A DNA stretch of 24,511 nt from Methanocella sp. Lineage in GTDB: Archaea; Halobacteriota; Methanocellia; Methanocellales; Methanocellaceae. This document shows positions 15,226 through 22,375 of this stretch, piece by piece (the stretch's first letter is position 1; each line of letters starts with the position of its first letter). A program made the position numbers and the translations under genes. The stretch is taken from NCBI RefSeq assembly GCF_035506375.1, contig NZ_DATJPM010000007.1, positions 1 to 24,511 of the forward strand, written 5' to 3'. The notes beneath the pieces were generated by a model that saw only the letters and a program-made list of their open reading frames with translations, was not told the DNA's origin and ran no database searches.

Positions 15226-15442
15226 ATTTGCTGCCAGGAGAAGTGCTATTTTATAAAGGGCTCTATCGCTTCCCGGGCCGGCCCGATGCAAGGCTACCCG
15301 ACGAGCAGGCGCCTCTACTATAAGCACGGAACTACTGAAGCGAAAGTCTCTTTAGGCCTCAATAAAAAAAAGGATGGATACCTGACCATCCTAGCATTTT
15401 TAGTACGCCACATTTTTAGCCTGGGCGGTCGTACTATCGTTC
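15226..15442. other. Spacer between rnpB and the AMMECR1 gene
   Basis: No gene was recognised. A TATA-like TATTTTATAAAG (about 15247-15258, plus) precedes a GC-rich stretch with the perfect 12-bp palindrome CGGGCCGGCCCG. A 7-bp hairpin (AGGATGG 15371-15377, CCATCCT 15386-15392) has a T-run on the minus strand after it, which looks like an intrinsic terminator for leftward transcription. CATTTTTAG near 15408 could be the TATA box of the AMMECR1 gene. A small unassigned RNA could lie here, but evidence is weak. Confidence 0.4.
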
Positions 15443-16069
15443 ATGTTGAGCCTGGAAGATGGGACGTTAGCGGTAAGGACGGCGAGGAAGGTCATCGAGG
15501 AGTACGTAAAGACGAATAAGGTGCCGAAGGTGGAGCTGCCCGAATCATTTAACGGCCTATCGGGCGTGTTCGTCACGCTTAAGGAGGGGGGCGAGCTCCG
15601 TGGATGCATCGGCTATCCGTACCCCGACCTCCCGCTGAGTAAGGCGCTGGCGGACGCGGCCGTGCAGGCGGCCACGCAGGACCCGCGCTTCCCCATGGTG
15701 CGGAGTGCCGAGCTAGACCGCATATCGGTCGAGGTGACCGTTCTCAGCGAGCCGGAGCTTTTAAAGGCGAAGCCCGTGGACCGCCCGAAGCGCCTAGTCG
15801 TCGGCCGGGACGGCATCATCGTGGAGTACGGGCTCTACCGTGGATTGCTATTGCCGCAGGTGCCCGTGGAGCAGGGCTGGGGGCCCGAGGAATATCTCGA
15901 GTACGGCTGCCTCAAGGCCGGCATTTCGCCCGACATGTGGGTCGACGACAGGGCGAAGATATACACCTTCCAGGGCCAGATCTTCCAGGAAACGTCCCCG
16001 AATGGTGAGGTCGTCGAGGAAAAGACAGACCCGTCGCTGGATAAATGCAAGATACAGGATAAAACGTAA
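15443..16069 (+). CDS. AMMECR1-domain protein
   Basis: This 208-residue protein is of the AMMECR1 family, found in archaea, many bacteria and animals, with no firmly established reaction. The family signature LRGCIGYPYP is at about residues 52-61, and GVFVTLKEGGELRGCIG plus AVQAATQDPRFPMV and ELDRISVEVTVLSEPE are characteristic. The length agrees with archaeal members. The conserved Cys of the signature is intact. The ATG at 15443 starts the domain directly; no strong ribosome-binding site is visible and a TATA-like word is about 30 bp upstream, so the mRNA may have little leader. It lies 32 bp before dihydroorotase on the same strand and may be co-transcribed with it. Confidence 0.9.
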   Translation: MLSLEDGTLAVRTARKVIEEYVKTNKVPKVELPESFNGLSGVFVTLKEGGELRGCIGYPYPDLPLSKALADAAVQAATQDPRFPMVRSAELDRISVEVTVLSEPELLKAKPVDRPKRLVVGRDGIIVEYGLYRGLLLPQVPVEQGWGPEEYLEYGCLKAGISPDMWVDDRAKIYTFQGQIFQETSPNGEVVEEKTDPSLDKCKIQDKT

Positions 16070-16101
16070 CCTTATTATCCTATCATCGGAGTCTTACACT
16101 G

Positions 16102-17445
16102 ATGCACGAGCTCGTCGTTGAGAACGCCAGGGTACTGTTCGGGGAGGACCTCGTCACATGCTCCATCGGCATCGACGAAGGCCGCATAACCCGCATCGCA
16201 AAGATACTAAAGGGCGAGCAGACATACGATGCCCGAAACCTTCTCGCTTTGCCGGGCATCATCGACTCTCACGTTCATTTCCGGGACATGGGCCAGGAGG
16301 AGAAGGAGGACTGGCTTTCCGGAAGTAAGTCAGCCATCTACGGTGGCGTCACCACCGTAGTGGACATGCCCAACACGGACCCGCCGACCTTCGACGAGGA
16401 GTCCTTTAAAATAAAGCTCACCGTCGCGCAAAACCGCTCCATGATAGACTTCGCGATCAACGGCGGCATCTCCGATAACCTCAAGGAGCTGCCCGTGCTG
16501 TGGCGCCGGGGCGCCCTCGCCTTCGGCGAGATCTTCATGGCGAAGAGCATGGGAGGGTTCAGCGTGGACGAGCCCACGCTTAGGGCGGCGCTGCTGGAAA
16601 TAAAAAGGCTGGGCGCCACGGCGAGCATCCACGCCGAGGACGAGGCCCTGAACGCCGAAAAGGCGAAGGAGCTGGCGAACGATCACAGTGCGGATGTTTA
16701 CTCGCAGATGAGGCCCCCGGAGTCCGAGCTGAGCGCGGTGAAGGACGCCGTGCGCCTGGAGCGCGAGACCGGCGCCGCCGTGCACATCACCCACGTCAGC
16801 ACCGCGAAAGCCGTAGAAGTCCTTCGCGGCGAGCCCATCACCTGCGACGTGACCCCCCATCACCTGCTTTTAAGCATGCGCCACTGGGAAAAGCTGAAGG
16901 CCCGTGGCAAGATGAACCCGCCCCTGAGGACCGGCCGCGACCTGGAAGCCCTCTGGGAGGCGGTCAGGAACGGCTCCATCGACGTGCTCGCCTCCGACCA
17001 CGCGCCCCACACAAAGGAGGAGAAGGCGGCGGACGTGAAGACGGCGCCCTCCGGCGTGCCGGGCGTGGAGACCATGGCGCCGCTCATGCTAAAGGAGGTC
17101 GCAGACGGCAGGCTGCCTCTGCAGCGCTTCGTCGACATGACCACGGCGAACCCGGCCCGTATCTTCGGCATAAGCAACAAAGGCCGCATCGAGGAGGGCT
17201 ACGACGCGGATCTAATTTTTATCGACATGGGCGCCCGCCGCATCATCCATGCATACGAATTACACAGCAAGGCGGGATGGACGCCCTACGAGGGCATGGA
17301 GGGGATCTTCCCGCAGGCCGTCGTGCAGCGCGGCACCCTCCTGCTGGATGGAAAGGAGTTCCTCGGCCGCCGGGGCCGCGGCAAGTTTATCCGGGGAAGG
17401 GGCTACAAGAGGGGCCTTCCCGGGCACGCATCACAAGCTTTATAA
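16102..17445 (+). CDS. pyrC: Dihydroorotase
   Basis: This 447-residue zinc amidohydrolase of pyrimidine synthesis interconverts carbamoyl-aspartate and dihydroorotate. The metal-binding DSHVHFRDMG is at about 55-64, with further metal ligands in SIHAEDEALN and ITHVSTAKA and the catalytic Asp in ASDHAPHTKEEK. GGVTTVVDMPNTDPPT matches the substrate loop of class I dihydroorotases. The C-terminal stretch (GYDADLIFIDM) rebuilds the small beta domain usual for amidohydrolases. No frameshift is seen and the length fits archaeal type I enzymes. No other pyrimidine gene is adjacent; the dCMP deaminase at 4871 acts further along the same metabolism. Confidence 0.94.
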   Translation: MHELVVENARVLFGEDLVTCSIGIDEGRITRIAKILKGEQTYDARNLLALPGIIDSHVHFRDMGQEEKEDWLSGSKSAIYGGVTTVVDMPNTDPPTFDEESFKIKLTVAQNRSMIDFAINGGISDNLKELPVLWRRGALAFGEIFMAKSMGGFSVDEPTLRAALLEIKRLGATASIHAEDEALNAEKAKELANDHSADVYSQMRPPESELSAVKDAVRLERETGAAVHITHVSTAKAVEVLRGEPITCDVTPHHLLLSMRHWEKLKARGKMNPPLRTGRDLEALWEAVRNGSIDVLASDHAPHTKEEKAADVKTAPSGVPGVETMAPLMLKEVADGRLPLQRFVDMTTANPARIFGISNKGRIEEGYDADLIFIDMGARRIIHAYELHSKAGWTPYEGMEGIFPQAVVQRGTLLLDGKEFLGRRGRGKFIRGRGYKRGLPGHASQAL

Positions 17446-17782
17446 AGTCGGAAAATACAGTACTCCGTGCTCTCCACGAGGACGGGCGTGAATACATCAG
17501 TCAATGATCTCGTGATCGCCCGTGCATAAGGAGTGCTATATTTACAAATCGTGTTGTAAGGTCCTTGCCCGAGTTAATGGGACACCCTGTCTGTGAGGGA
17601 CAAGACAACCTCAACGCGGTATATAGCCCCGTCCACGAGGGTAACTGGGAGGGACGTCGACACCAGTCAAAGTGTGATCTCCCGGAGTTAGTGGCGCGGG
17701 GATATCCCCTTATTAACTTTTTATGGTGGCGCAAAGCTTTAAGTGGGATAAATGTGTACCAAAGTTTTACCACGGTCGGTAG
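17446..17782. other. Non-coding spacer upstream of the CDF transporter
   Basis: This 337-bp gap has no convincing gene; short open frames on both strands lack family features. It contains a 7-bp inverted pair (ACGGGCG 17482-17488, CGCCCGT 17517-17523), which may end the pyrC transcript. A GC-rich tract (about 17555-17712) holds two similar pieces, CCCGAGTTAATGGGACACCC and CCCGGAGTTAGTGGCGCGGG, and the perfect palindrome GGGGATATCCCC (about 17698-17709). A TATA-like GGATAAATG (about 17747) sits 35 bp before the transporter. A metal-responsive leader is possible but not shown. Confidence 0.4.
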
Positions 17783-18772
17783 TTGGTTTTGAATTCTCAG
17801 GGGAAAGAAGCGATTATAGATAAGATCGAGCGGGCTAACCAGGTAAAAAGGTCCACCGCGCGACTGTCAATTTTATCGAACTCTATGCTGGTCATCATGA
17901 AGCTCGTCGTGGGCTTCGGCATCGGCTCTGTAAGCATTATCTCAGAGGCCATCCACTCTGCCATCGACCTCATAGCGGCCGTCATCGCGTACTTCTCCGT
18001 CAAGAAGTCCGCCGAGCCGCCCGATAAAGAGCACACGTTCGGGCATGGCAAGTTCGAGGACTTTTCCGGGCTCATCGAGGCCGGGCTCATCTTCGTCGCG
18101 GCCATACTCATCGTCCGCGAGGCCGCGCTCAAGCTCATGGGCCAGGGCACGGAGCTCGACTCCAGGCTGCTGATCGCGGGCATCGCGGTAATGTTCGTCT
18201 CCGCGGCCGCCAACTGGTACGTGTCGAGCCGGCTCATGAAGGCGGCAAAGGCCACCGAGTCCATCGCCCTGGAGGCAGACGCCTGGCACCTCAGGACCGA
18301 CGTCTATACGTCTTTAGGTATCTTCGCTGGCCTGGCGCTGATCAGCCTGACCGGCTGGAAATTTTTAGACCCATTATTCGCTGTGGCCGTGGCGATATTC
18401 ATCATGAAGGCCGCCTACGACCTCACCCGGCGCGCCGCCGCGGACCTGATGGATACGAGCCTGCCGGAGGCGGAGGAGGAGCGGATAAAAAGCATTATCT
18501 CCGAGCACTACCTCCAGTATGCCAGCTTCCATGAGCTCCGCACCCGCCGGTCGGGGTCGGATCGGTTCATGGACCTCCACCTGGTGGTCCCGAAGAACCT
18601 GACAGTCAGCGAGGCGCACAGCCTTTCCGACCACCTGGAGAACGATCTCCGGGAGGCCTTCCCCAGGTCGAGCATCACCATCCACTTCGAGCCCTGCGAT
18701 ATGAACTGCGATGCCTGCGAGTGCAACTCCACCTGCAAGGACCGGATCTATCGGGAAAGTCACTCGGAATAA
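17783..18772 (+). CDS. Cation diffusion facilitator (CDF) transporter
   Basis: This protein of about 329 residues is a CDF-family membrane antiporter, expected to export divalent metal (Zn, Fe, Mn or Co) in exchange for protons. About six membrane segments lie within residues 25-210. The transport site is visible in SEAIHSAIDL (helix 2) and ADAWHLRTDV (helix 5, H-x-x-x-D). HTFGHGKFEDFSGL is the typical loop after helix 2. The cytoplasmic domain (about 215-305) ends in a cysteine-rich tail (CDMNCDACECNSTC) that is unusual and could bind metal. No ATG lies near the start; TTG at 17783 or 17789 is the likely start, with no strong ribosome-binding site. Confidence 0.9.
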   Translation: MVLNSQGKEAIIDKIERANQVKRSTARLSILSNSMLVIMKLVVGFGIGSVSIISEAIHSAIDLIAAVIAYFSVKKSAEPPDKEHTFGHGKFEDFSGLIEAGLIFVAAILIVREAALKLMGQGTELDSRLLIAGIAVMFVSAAANWYVSSRLMKAAKATESIALEADAWHLRTDVYTSLGIFAGLALISLTGWKFLDPLFAVAVAIFIMKAAYDLTRRAAADLMDTSLPEAEEERIKSIISEHYLQYASFHELRTRRSGSDRFMDLHLVVPKNLTVSEAHSLSDHLENDLREAFPRSSITIHFEPCDMNCDACECNSTCKDRIYRESHSE

Positions 18773-18813
18773 ATACCAGAACTCTTTTACTCCTTTAAAA
18801 TAACATTTCCATC

Positions 18814-19128
18814 ATGTCTTTCGAGGACGCGGTCAGGGCTGCCCAGGGGGGAGCGGTCATCGACTTCGACGTGTCGCCGGGCGCGAAAGAGACGCGGGTG
18901 CCCTCGGGCTACAATGAATGGCGTAAGCGCATTGAGGTAAAGCTGAAGGCGCCGCCCGAGCGGGGCAAGGCTAATGAGGAGCTTATCGTCGAGCTCTCAT
19001 CCCTGTTAGGCGTGCCCGAATCCTCCATAGAGATCACATCCGGAACAAAAGAAAGTCGAAAGTCGGTCCGGGTGACGGGCCTTAAGAGGGAGGACATCGT
19101 CAAGACGCTCGGGGGGAAGCTCCGATAG
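18814..19128 (+). CDS. YggU/DUF167 family protein
   Basis: This small 104-residue protein is of the DUF167 (YggU, UPF0235) family, whose biochemical role is unknown. The pattern IDFDVSPGAKETRV, then the family core LKAPPERGKANEELIVELSSLLGV, and ITSGTKESRKSVRV matches throughout, with the conserved P-x-x-G-K-A-N intact. The ATG at 18814 begins the domain directly. Its stop lies 35 nt before the GTG of the Toprim gene, so the two probably share a transcript. Confidence 0.9.
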   Translation: MSFEDAVRAAQGGAVIDFDVSPGAKETRVPSGYNEWRKRIEVKLKAPPERGKANEELIVELSSLLGVPESSIEITSGTKESRKSVRVTGLKREDIVKTLGGKLR

Positions 19129-19163
19129 ACGAATGCGAGCGCCTTCAGCGGATACAGGAGGTC

Positions 19164-19538
19164 GTGGACGACATCGCCGCCAGGGCCGAAGGCGGGGCCG
19201 TCATACTTGTCGAAGGGCTCCGAGACAGGGACTCGATGAAGTCCCTGGGCATCGAGGGCAACATCGTCATGACTTCACAGGAGCCGCTTTTTAATCTGGC
19301 CGAGCGCGTCTCCCGGCAGAGCATGGACGTCATCGTCCTCACCGACTGGGACGAGCGGGGCGAGGAGGTCGCGAGGAACGTCGACGCGTACCTGAAGTCG
19401 AACGGCTCCAGGCCCGATATGGAACCCCGCAAAAAGCTTCGCTTCCTCACCAAAAAAGAGGTCAAGGACGTGGAAAGTCTCCACGGCTATATCGTGCGCC
19501 TCAGGCGGGAGTGCTCCATTAAACCACAATATTATTAA
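19164..19538 (+). CDS. Small Toprim-domain protein (UPF0292-like)
   Basis: This protein of about 124 residues is essentially one Toprim domain, the metal-binding fold of primases, topoisomerases and OLD-type nucleases. The catalytic Glu is in VILVEGLRD and the D-x-D-like pair in VIVLTDWDERGEEVA. The C-terminal part (KKEVKDVESLHGYIVRL) fits the archaeal UPF0292 family. The listed GTG has AGGAGG only 2 nt before it, which is too close. The upstream in-frame codons read ECERLQRIQEVV and look coding, so the true start may lie nearer 19125, at a non-ATG codon. It is followed about 400 bp later by dnaG, another Toprim protein. Its function is unproven; a role in RNA or DNA processing is likely. Confidence 0.8.
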   Translation: MDDIAARAEGGAVILVEGLRDRDSMKSLGIEGNIVMTSQEPLFNLAERVSRQSMDVIVLTDWDERGEEVARNVDAYLKSNGSRPDMEPRKKLRFLTKKEVKDVESLHGYIVRLRRECSIKPQYY

Positions 19539-19593
19539 ACATTCACGACAAAGAATAACAAGGTAAATATATACCATCATATCCTATAGATGG

Positions 19594-19880
19594 TCATATC
19601 ACACCAGGATGGATATGATTATGGTCATACCTCCTCGAGTGGGATGTAAGAATATCCCGTCAACGGGATATCAGATCATATAGGGTTTGTCACGCAGGGG
19701 CGATAAGCCCCGATATGCCCGAACGACCCGTCAATAGTTAGGTAATAATCATCTCTCATCATCTTTGAAAAACGGCACAGCTTTATGCAGGCCGTTTATC
19801 TGGAATGGGCATGCGTTACTGGCTAACGCACGCTATAAGCCAAAGGAAGCAGCCACCGTGAACCGCTACTTCTTTTTTAT
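19594..19880 (+). ncRNA. Candidate structured RNA upstream of dnaG
   Basis: The 400-bp gap before dnaG has no open frame of note but a row of perfect hairpins. These are TCATATC/GATATGA (19594-19618), ATATCCCG/CGGGATAT with loop TCAA (19652-19671), GGGGC/GCCCC (19697-19711), AAACGGC/GCCGTTT (19770-19797) and TGCGTTA/TAACGCA (19812-19830). A TATA-like AAATATATAC at 19565-19574 predicts a start near 19594, exactly where the first hairpin begins. A T-run at about 19871-19878 could end the transcript. It could be a free RNA or a long dnaG leader. An alternative pairing of 19576-19584 with 19611-19619 also exists. It matches no family I can name. Confidence 0.55.
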
Positions 19881-19937
19881 TACCGACTATTTTAGGGAAG
19901 GTTACGGGCCTTAATGGACTAAAAGGAAGTGTTAAAA

Positions 19938-21359
19938 ATGGAAGAATCTGACACTACAAAGTACGTGATTCATGCTCATATCAGTGCTGAGGGCGTCGTA
20001 GAGCGCCCGGACGTGGTAGGAGCAGTGTTCGGCCAGACCGAAGGCCTTCTGGGCGCCGACCTCGACCTGAGGGAACTCCAGAAGACCGGCAGGATCGGCC
20101 GCATCGAGGTGAACATCACCTCCAAGTACGGCAAATCGAGCGGCAATATACTGATACCGTCGAGCCTCGACAAGATCGAGACCTCGATCCTGGCGGCCGC
20201 TCTCGAGACCATCGACCGGGTAGGGCCGTGCATCTCCAAGATATCTGTCACCAAGATCGAGGACGTACGCTCATCCAAAAGGCAGCAGATCATCGAGAGG
20301 GCCAAGCACATCCTCACCGCAATGTTCGACGAGACCGTGCCCGAGAGCCAGGAGCTCACGGACGCCGTCAAGTCCGCGGTCAGGATCGAAGAGGTAACGT
20401 TCATCGACAACCTCCCCGCCGGCCCGGGCGTCATGGAATCCGACGCGATCATCGTGGTCGAGGGCAGGGCCGATGTGCTGAACCTCTTAAAGTGCGGCAT
20501 CAAGAACGCCATCGCCGTGGAGGGCACCAACGTGCCACAGCTCGTAGCCGAGATGAGCAAGAAGAAGACAGTTACCGTCTTCACGGACGGCGACCGCGGC
20601 GGAGAACTGATCCTCAAGGAGCTACTCCAGGTGGCCGACGTGGACTACGTGGCCAGGCCGCCCGAGGGGAAGAGCGTCGAGGACCTCACCCAGAAGGAGA
20701 TCATCAAGGCCCTGCGGAGCAAAGTGCCGGTGGAGCAGGTCGTCGAAGTCCCCCCGCGCAGGCGCAACAAGCAGCAGCAACAGCAGCGCGAAGAGAACGG
20801 CAAGCTCGAGGGTCGGCCGGAAGGCAGGCCGGAGGGAAGGCCGGAGGGAAGGCCGGAGGGAAGGCCCGAGGAAAGGCCCGAGCAGCGGGAGTTCCAGCGT
20901 GGAGGCTACCAGCGCCCCGAAAGGCAGGAGCGCGGTGAGAGAGGCGAAACGCCGAGGCGAAAAAGCTACCGCCGCATGGAAGAGCGTCAGGAGCGCCAGG
21001 AACGGCGCGAGCCGCGGGAGCCCCGGGAGCAGCAGCCTCAGGAGCAGCAGCCGGAGATCAAAAAAGCCGAGCCCAAAGAGGCCGGGGAATTCGCCGAAAT
21101 AATGAAGGACCTGGCCGGCACGCTGAGCGCCAAGCTGCTGGACGCCAACAAGAACGTCATCCAGAAGGTCGCCGTGCGGGACCTGGCCAACGTCCTGAAG
21201 GAGACCAACGGCGACGTGAAGAGCGTAGTGTTCGACGGTGTCATCACGCAGCGCATGCTCGACATCGCCGCGGAGAAGAACCTCGAGTACCTGGTCGGCG
21301 TCAAGATGGGCAGCATCGTGAAGCAGCCCGCCAACGTCAAGGTCATCACGACCGAATAA
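19938..21359 (+). CDS. dnaG: Archaeal DnaG-type primase
   Basis: This protein of about 473 residues is the archaeal DnaG homolog, which has RNA primase activity in some species and is a stable part of the archaeal exosome. The N-terminal domain (1-165) starts TKYVIHAHISAEGVVERPDVVGAVFGQTEG, typical of the family. The Toprim domain (about 168-260) has IIVVEGRADV with the catalytic Glu (175) and TVFTDGDRGGE with the Asp pair (217, 219). Residues about 270-375 are a Gln/Arg/Glu/Pro-rich linker with tandem GRPE repeats. A C-terminal helix-rich domain (380-473) includes GTLSAKLLD. ATG 19938 was chosen because GGAAGTG lies 6 nt upstream; a GTG at 19929 is too early. Confidence 0.95.
   Translation: MEESDTTKYVIHAHISAEGVVERPDVVGAVFGQTEGLLGADLDLRELQKTGRIGRIEVNITSKYGKSSGNILIPSSLDKIETSILAAALETIDRVGPCISKISVTKIEDVRSSKRQQIIERAKHILTAMFDETVPESQELTDAVKSAVRIEEVTFIDNLPAGPGVMESDAIIVVEGRADVLNLLKCGIKNAIAVEGTNVPQLVAEMSKKKTVTVFTDGDRGGELILKELLQVADVDYVARPPEGKSVEDLTQKEIIKALRSKVPVEQVVEVPPRRRNKQQQQQREENGKLEGRPEGRPEGRPEGRPEGRPEERPEQREFQRGGYQRPERQERGERGETPRRKSYRRMEERQERQERREPREPREQQPQEQQPEIKKAEPKEAGEFAEIMKDLAGTLSAKLLDANKNVIQKVAVRDLANVLKETNGDVKSVVFDGVITQRMLDIAAEKNLEYLVGVKMGSIVKQPANVKVITTE
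20811..20882 (+). repeat. Tandem 12-bp repeat within dnaG
   Basis: Units close to GGAAGGCCGGAG are repeated about six times, with drift at the last units, encoding a run of EGRP/ERPE. It keeps frame (12 = 4 codons), so copy-number change would lengthen or shorten the linker of DnaG without breaking it. Confidence 0.85.
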
Positions 21360-21451
21360 GCGCAATCGGCGGGCCTAGCCCGCCCCAATTTCTTTTTTAC
21401 TGAATTAATTCTTTGCTCGGCAAGACCCACAAAACAGGATGAGCTTCTTTA

Positions 21452-21910
21452 TTATAGGAATAACGTGAAATTTTCCATGGGCTTTACCATGATGTAGGCA
21501 TTATCGCCGTTGCGGTAATAGTTGCTCACCATGCCGATGAACCGGAACCCCAGCTTAAAGTAGAACGTCTGCGCAGCCAGATTGCTGGAGCGCACCTCAA
21601 GGCGGACCATGCTGGCCCGGCCTTTGACCGACTCGATATACTCTCTGACCAGGCGGGAGCCGATCCCCTGTCGCCGGCGGGACTCCTTCACGGCGATGAG
21701 CAGTATCCGGGCCTCGTCCATAAGCAGCGTGCCCAGCAGGTACCCGCAGACCTCGCCGCTCTCCTCGGCCACGATGAAGCCCTCGACCGGCCGGCTCTCG
21801 ATCATGGCGTACAGAAGAGGATTCGGCTCGTTGAAAATGGACTCTTCCATGTCCAGGACGGCCCGTGAATCGTCGAATTCGAAAGGCCTTATAGTGATCA
21901 GGAGCACCAC
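21452..21910 (-). CDS. rimI: GNAT N-acetyltransferase, RimI-like
   Basis: This 152-residue acetyltransferase of the GNAT fold is likely to modify protein N-termini. The opening ITIRPFEFDD is typical of RimI-type enzymes. The acetyl-CoA loop is in ESRRRQGIGSRLVREYI (R/Q-x-x-G-x-G), preceded by a strand ARILLIAVKE. The C-terminal half shows LEVRSSNLAAQTFYFKLGF and a YYRNGDNAYIMVK end, both characteristic. Codons GTG 21910 or 21907 are the candidate starts; no ATG exists before the core. The shared AT-rich box at 21913-21925 is only a few bases upstream, so the start choice is uncertain. It is divergent to the UPF0146 gene. Confidence 0.85.
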   Translation of the reverse strand: MVLLITIRPFEFDDSRAVLDMEESIFNEPNPLLYAMIESRPVEGFIVAEESGEVCGYLLGTLLMDEARILLIAVKESRRRQGIGSRLVREYIESVKGRASMVRLEVRSSNLAAQTFYFKLGFRFIGMVSNYYRNGDNAYIMVKPMENFTLFL

Positions 21911-21912
21911 CC

Positions 21913-21925
21913 AGGTATATTATAT
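21913..21925. promoter_or_regulatory. TATA-like box between rimI and UPF0146 genes
   Basis: This near-palindromic GTATATTATATAC-type box lies in the 42-bp gap between two divergent genes. On the plus strand it sits well for a start near 21945, just before the ATG at 21953. For the minus-strand gene it is too close to the GTG starts, so it probably serves the plus gene best. Confidence 0.45.
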
Positions 21926-21952
21926 ACGGTCACTCGCATATTATGGGTGCTC

Positions 21953-22375
21953 ATGTCAATTATAGGTTATGAGGATATCGCGGGCTACATCAAGTCACGC
22001 TATCCCCGCGGGTCACGAATCGTGGAGGTGGGCGTCGGCGGCCACCCGGAGGTGGCAGAGCTCCTGCGAGAGGATTTCGATGTGGTGTGCACGGACGTGT
22101 CGGAGTCCGGCCCCGGAGGAGTGCGCTACGTGAGGGACGACATATTCAGGCCCGACATGACTATTTACGAAGGCGCAGCGCTCATCTACTCCATCCGGCC
22201 CCCCATCGATATGCAGGACTGCATCGCCTCCGTGGCAAAAAAAGTTGGCGCCGACCTGCTGATAAGGCCATTCTCCTCGGAGCGTACGGACCTGAATAAA
22301 TACTTCCGGAACTTCAAGGTCGTCAACCATAAAAGCGCCGTGTTCTTTATCTACGACGACGCCCGTCCTCAGTAG
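21953..22375 (+). CDS. UPF0146 family protein
   Basis: This 140-residue protein is of the archaeal UPF0146 family, unknown in function. It resembles a shortened SAM-methyltransferase Rossmann fold: RIVEVGVGGHPEVAELL is the glycine-rich first loop, DVVCTDVS the acidic second strand, and AALIYSIRPPIDMQ the region where a methyltransferase active site would lie. The length is shorter than a full methyltransferase, as is usual for this family. ATG 21953 was chosen because GGGTG lies 5 nt upstream, with a shared TATA box about 30 bp before it. Its last 29 nt overlap the end of the convergent CHAT-like gene. Confidence 0.85.
   Translation: MSIIGYEDIAGYIKSRYPRGSRIVEVGVGGHPEVAELLREDFDVVCTDVSESGPGGVRYVRDDIFRPDMTIYEGAALIYSIRPPIDMQDCIASVAKKVGADLLIRPFSSERTDLNKYFRNFKVVNHKSAVFFIYDDARPQ

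Noticed and set aside
14866..15519. Open frame of 217 residues on the plus strand
   Set aside because: It runs antisense through the RNase P RNA and into the AMMECR1 gene in another frame; the protein has no family features.
17501..17792. Small open frames in the spacer before the CDF transporter
   Set aside because: Two overlapping frames on opposite strands, with no recognisable domain and no ribosome-binding site; more likely non-coding leader.
19845..19854. GGAAGCAGCC resembling the SRP RNA helix 8 motif
   Set aside because: The matching 5' strand (CAGGUCC-type) and the GGAA tetraloop stem are missing, so it is likely a chance match.
20622..21365. Leu-rich 247-residue frame antisense to dnaG
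   Set aside because: It mirrors the dnaG repeat and linker and has no independent start signals.
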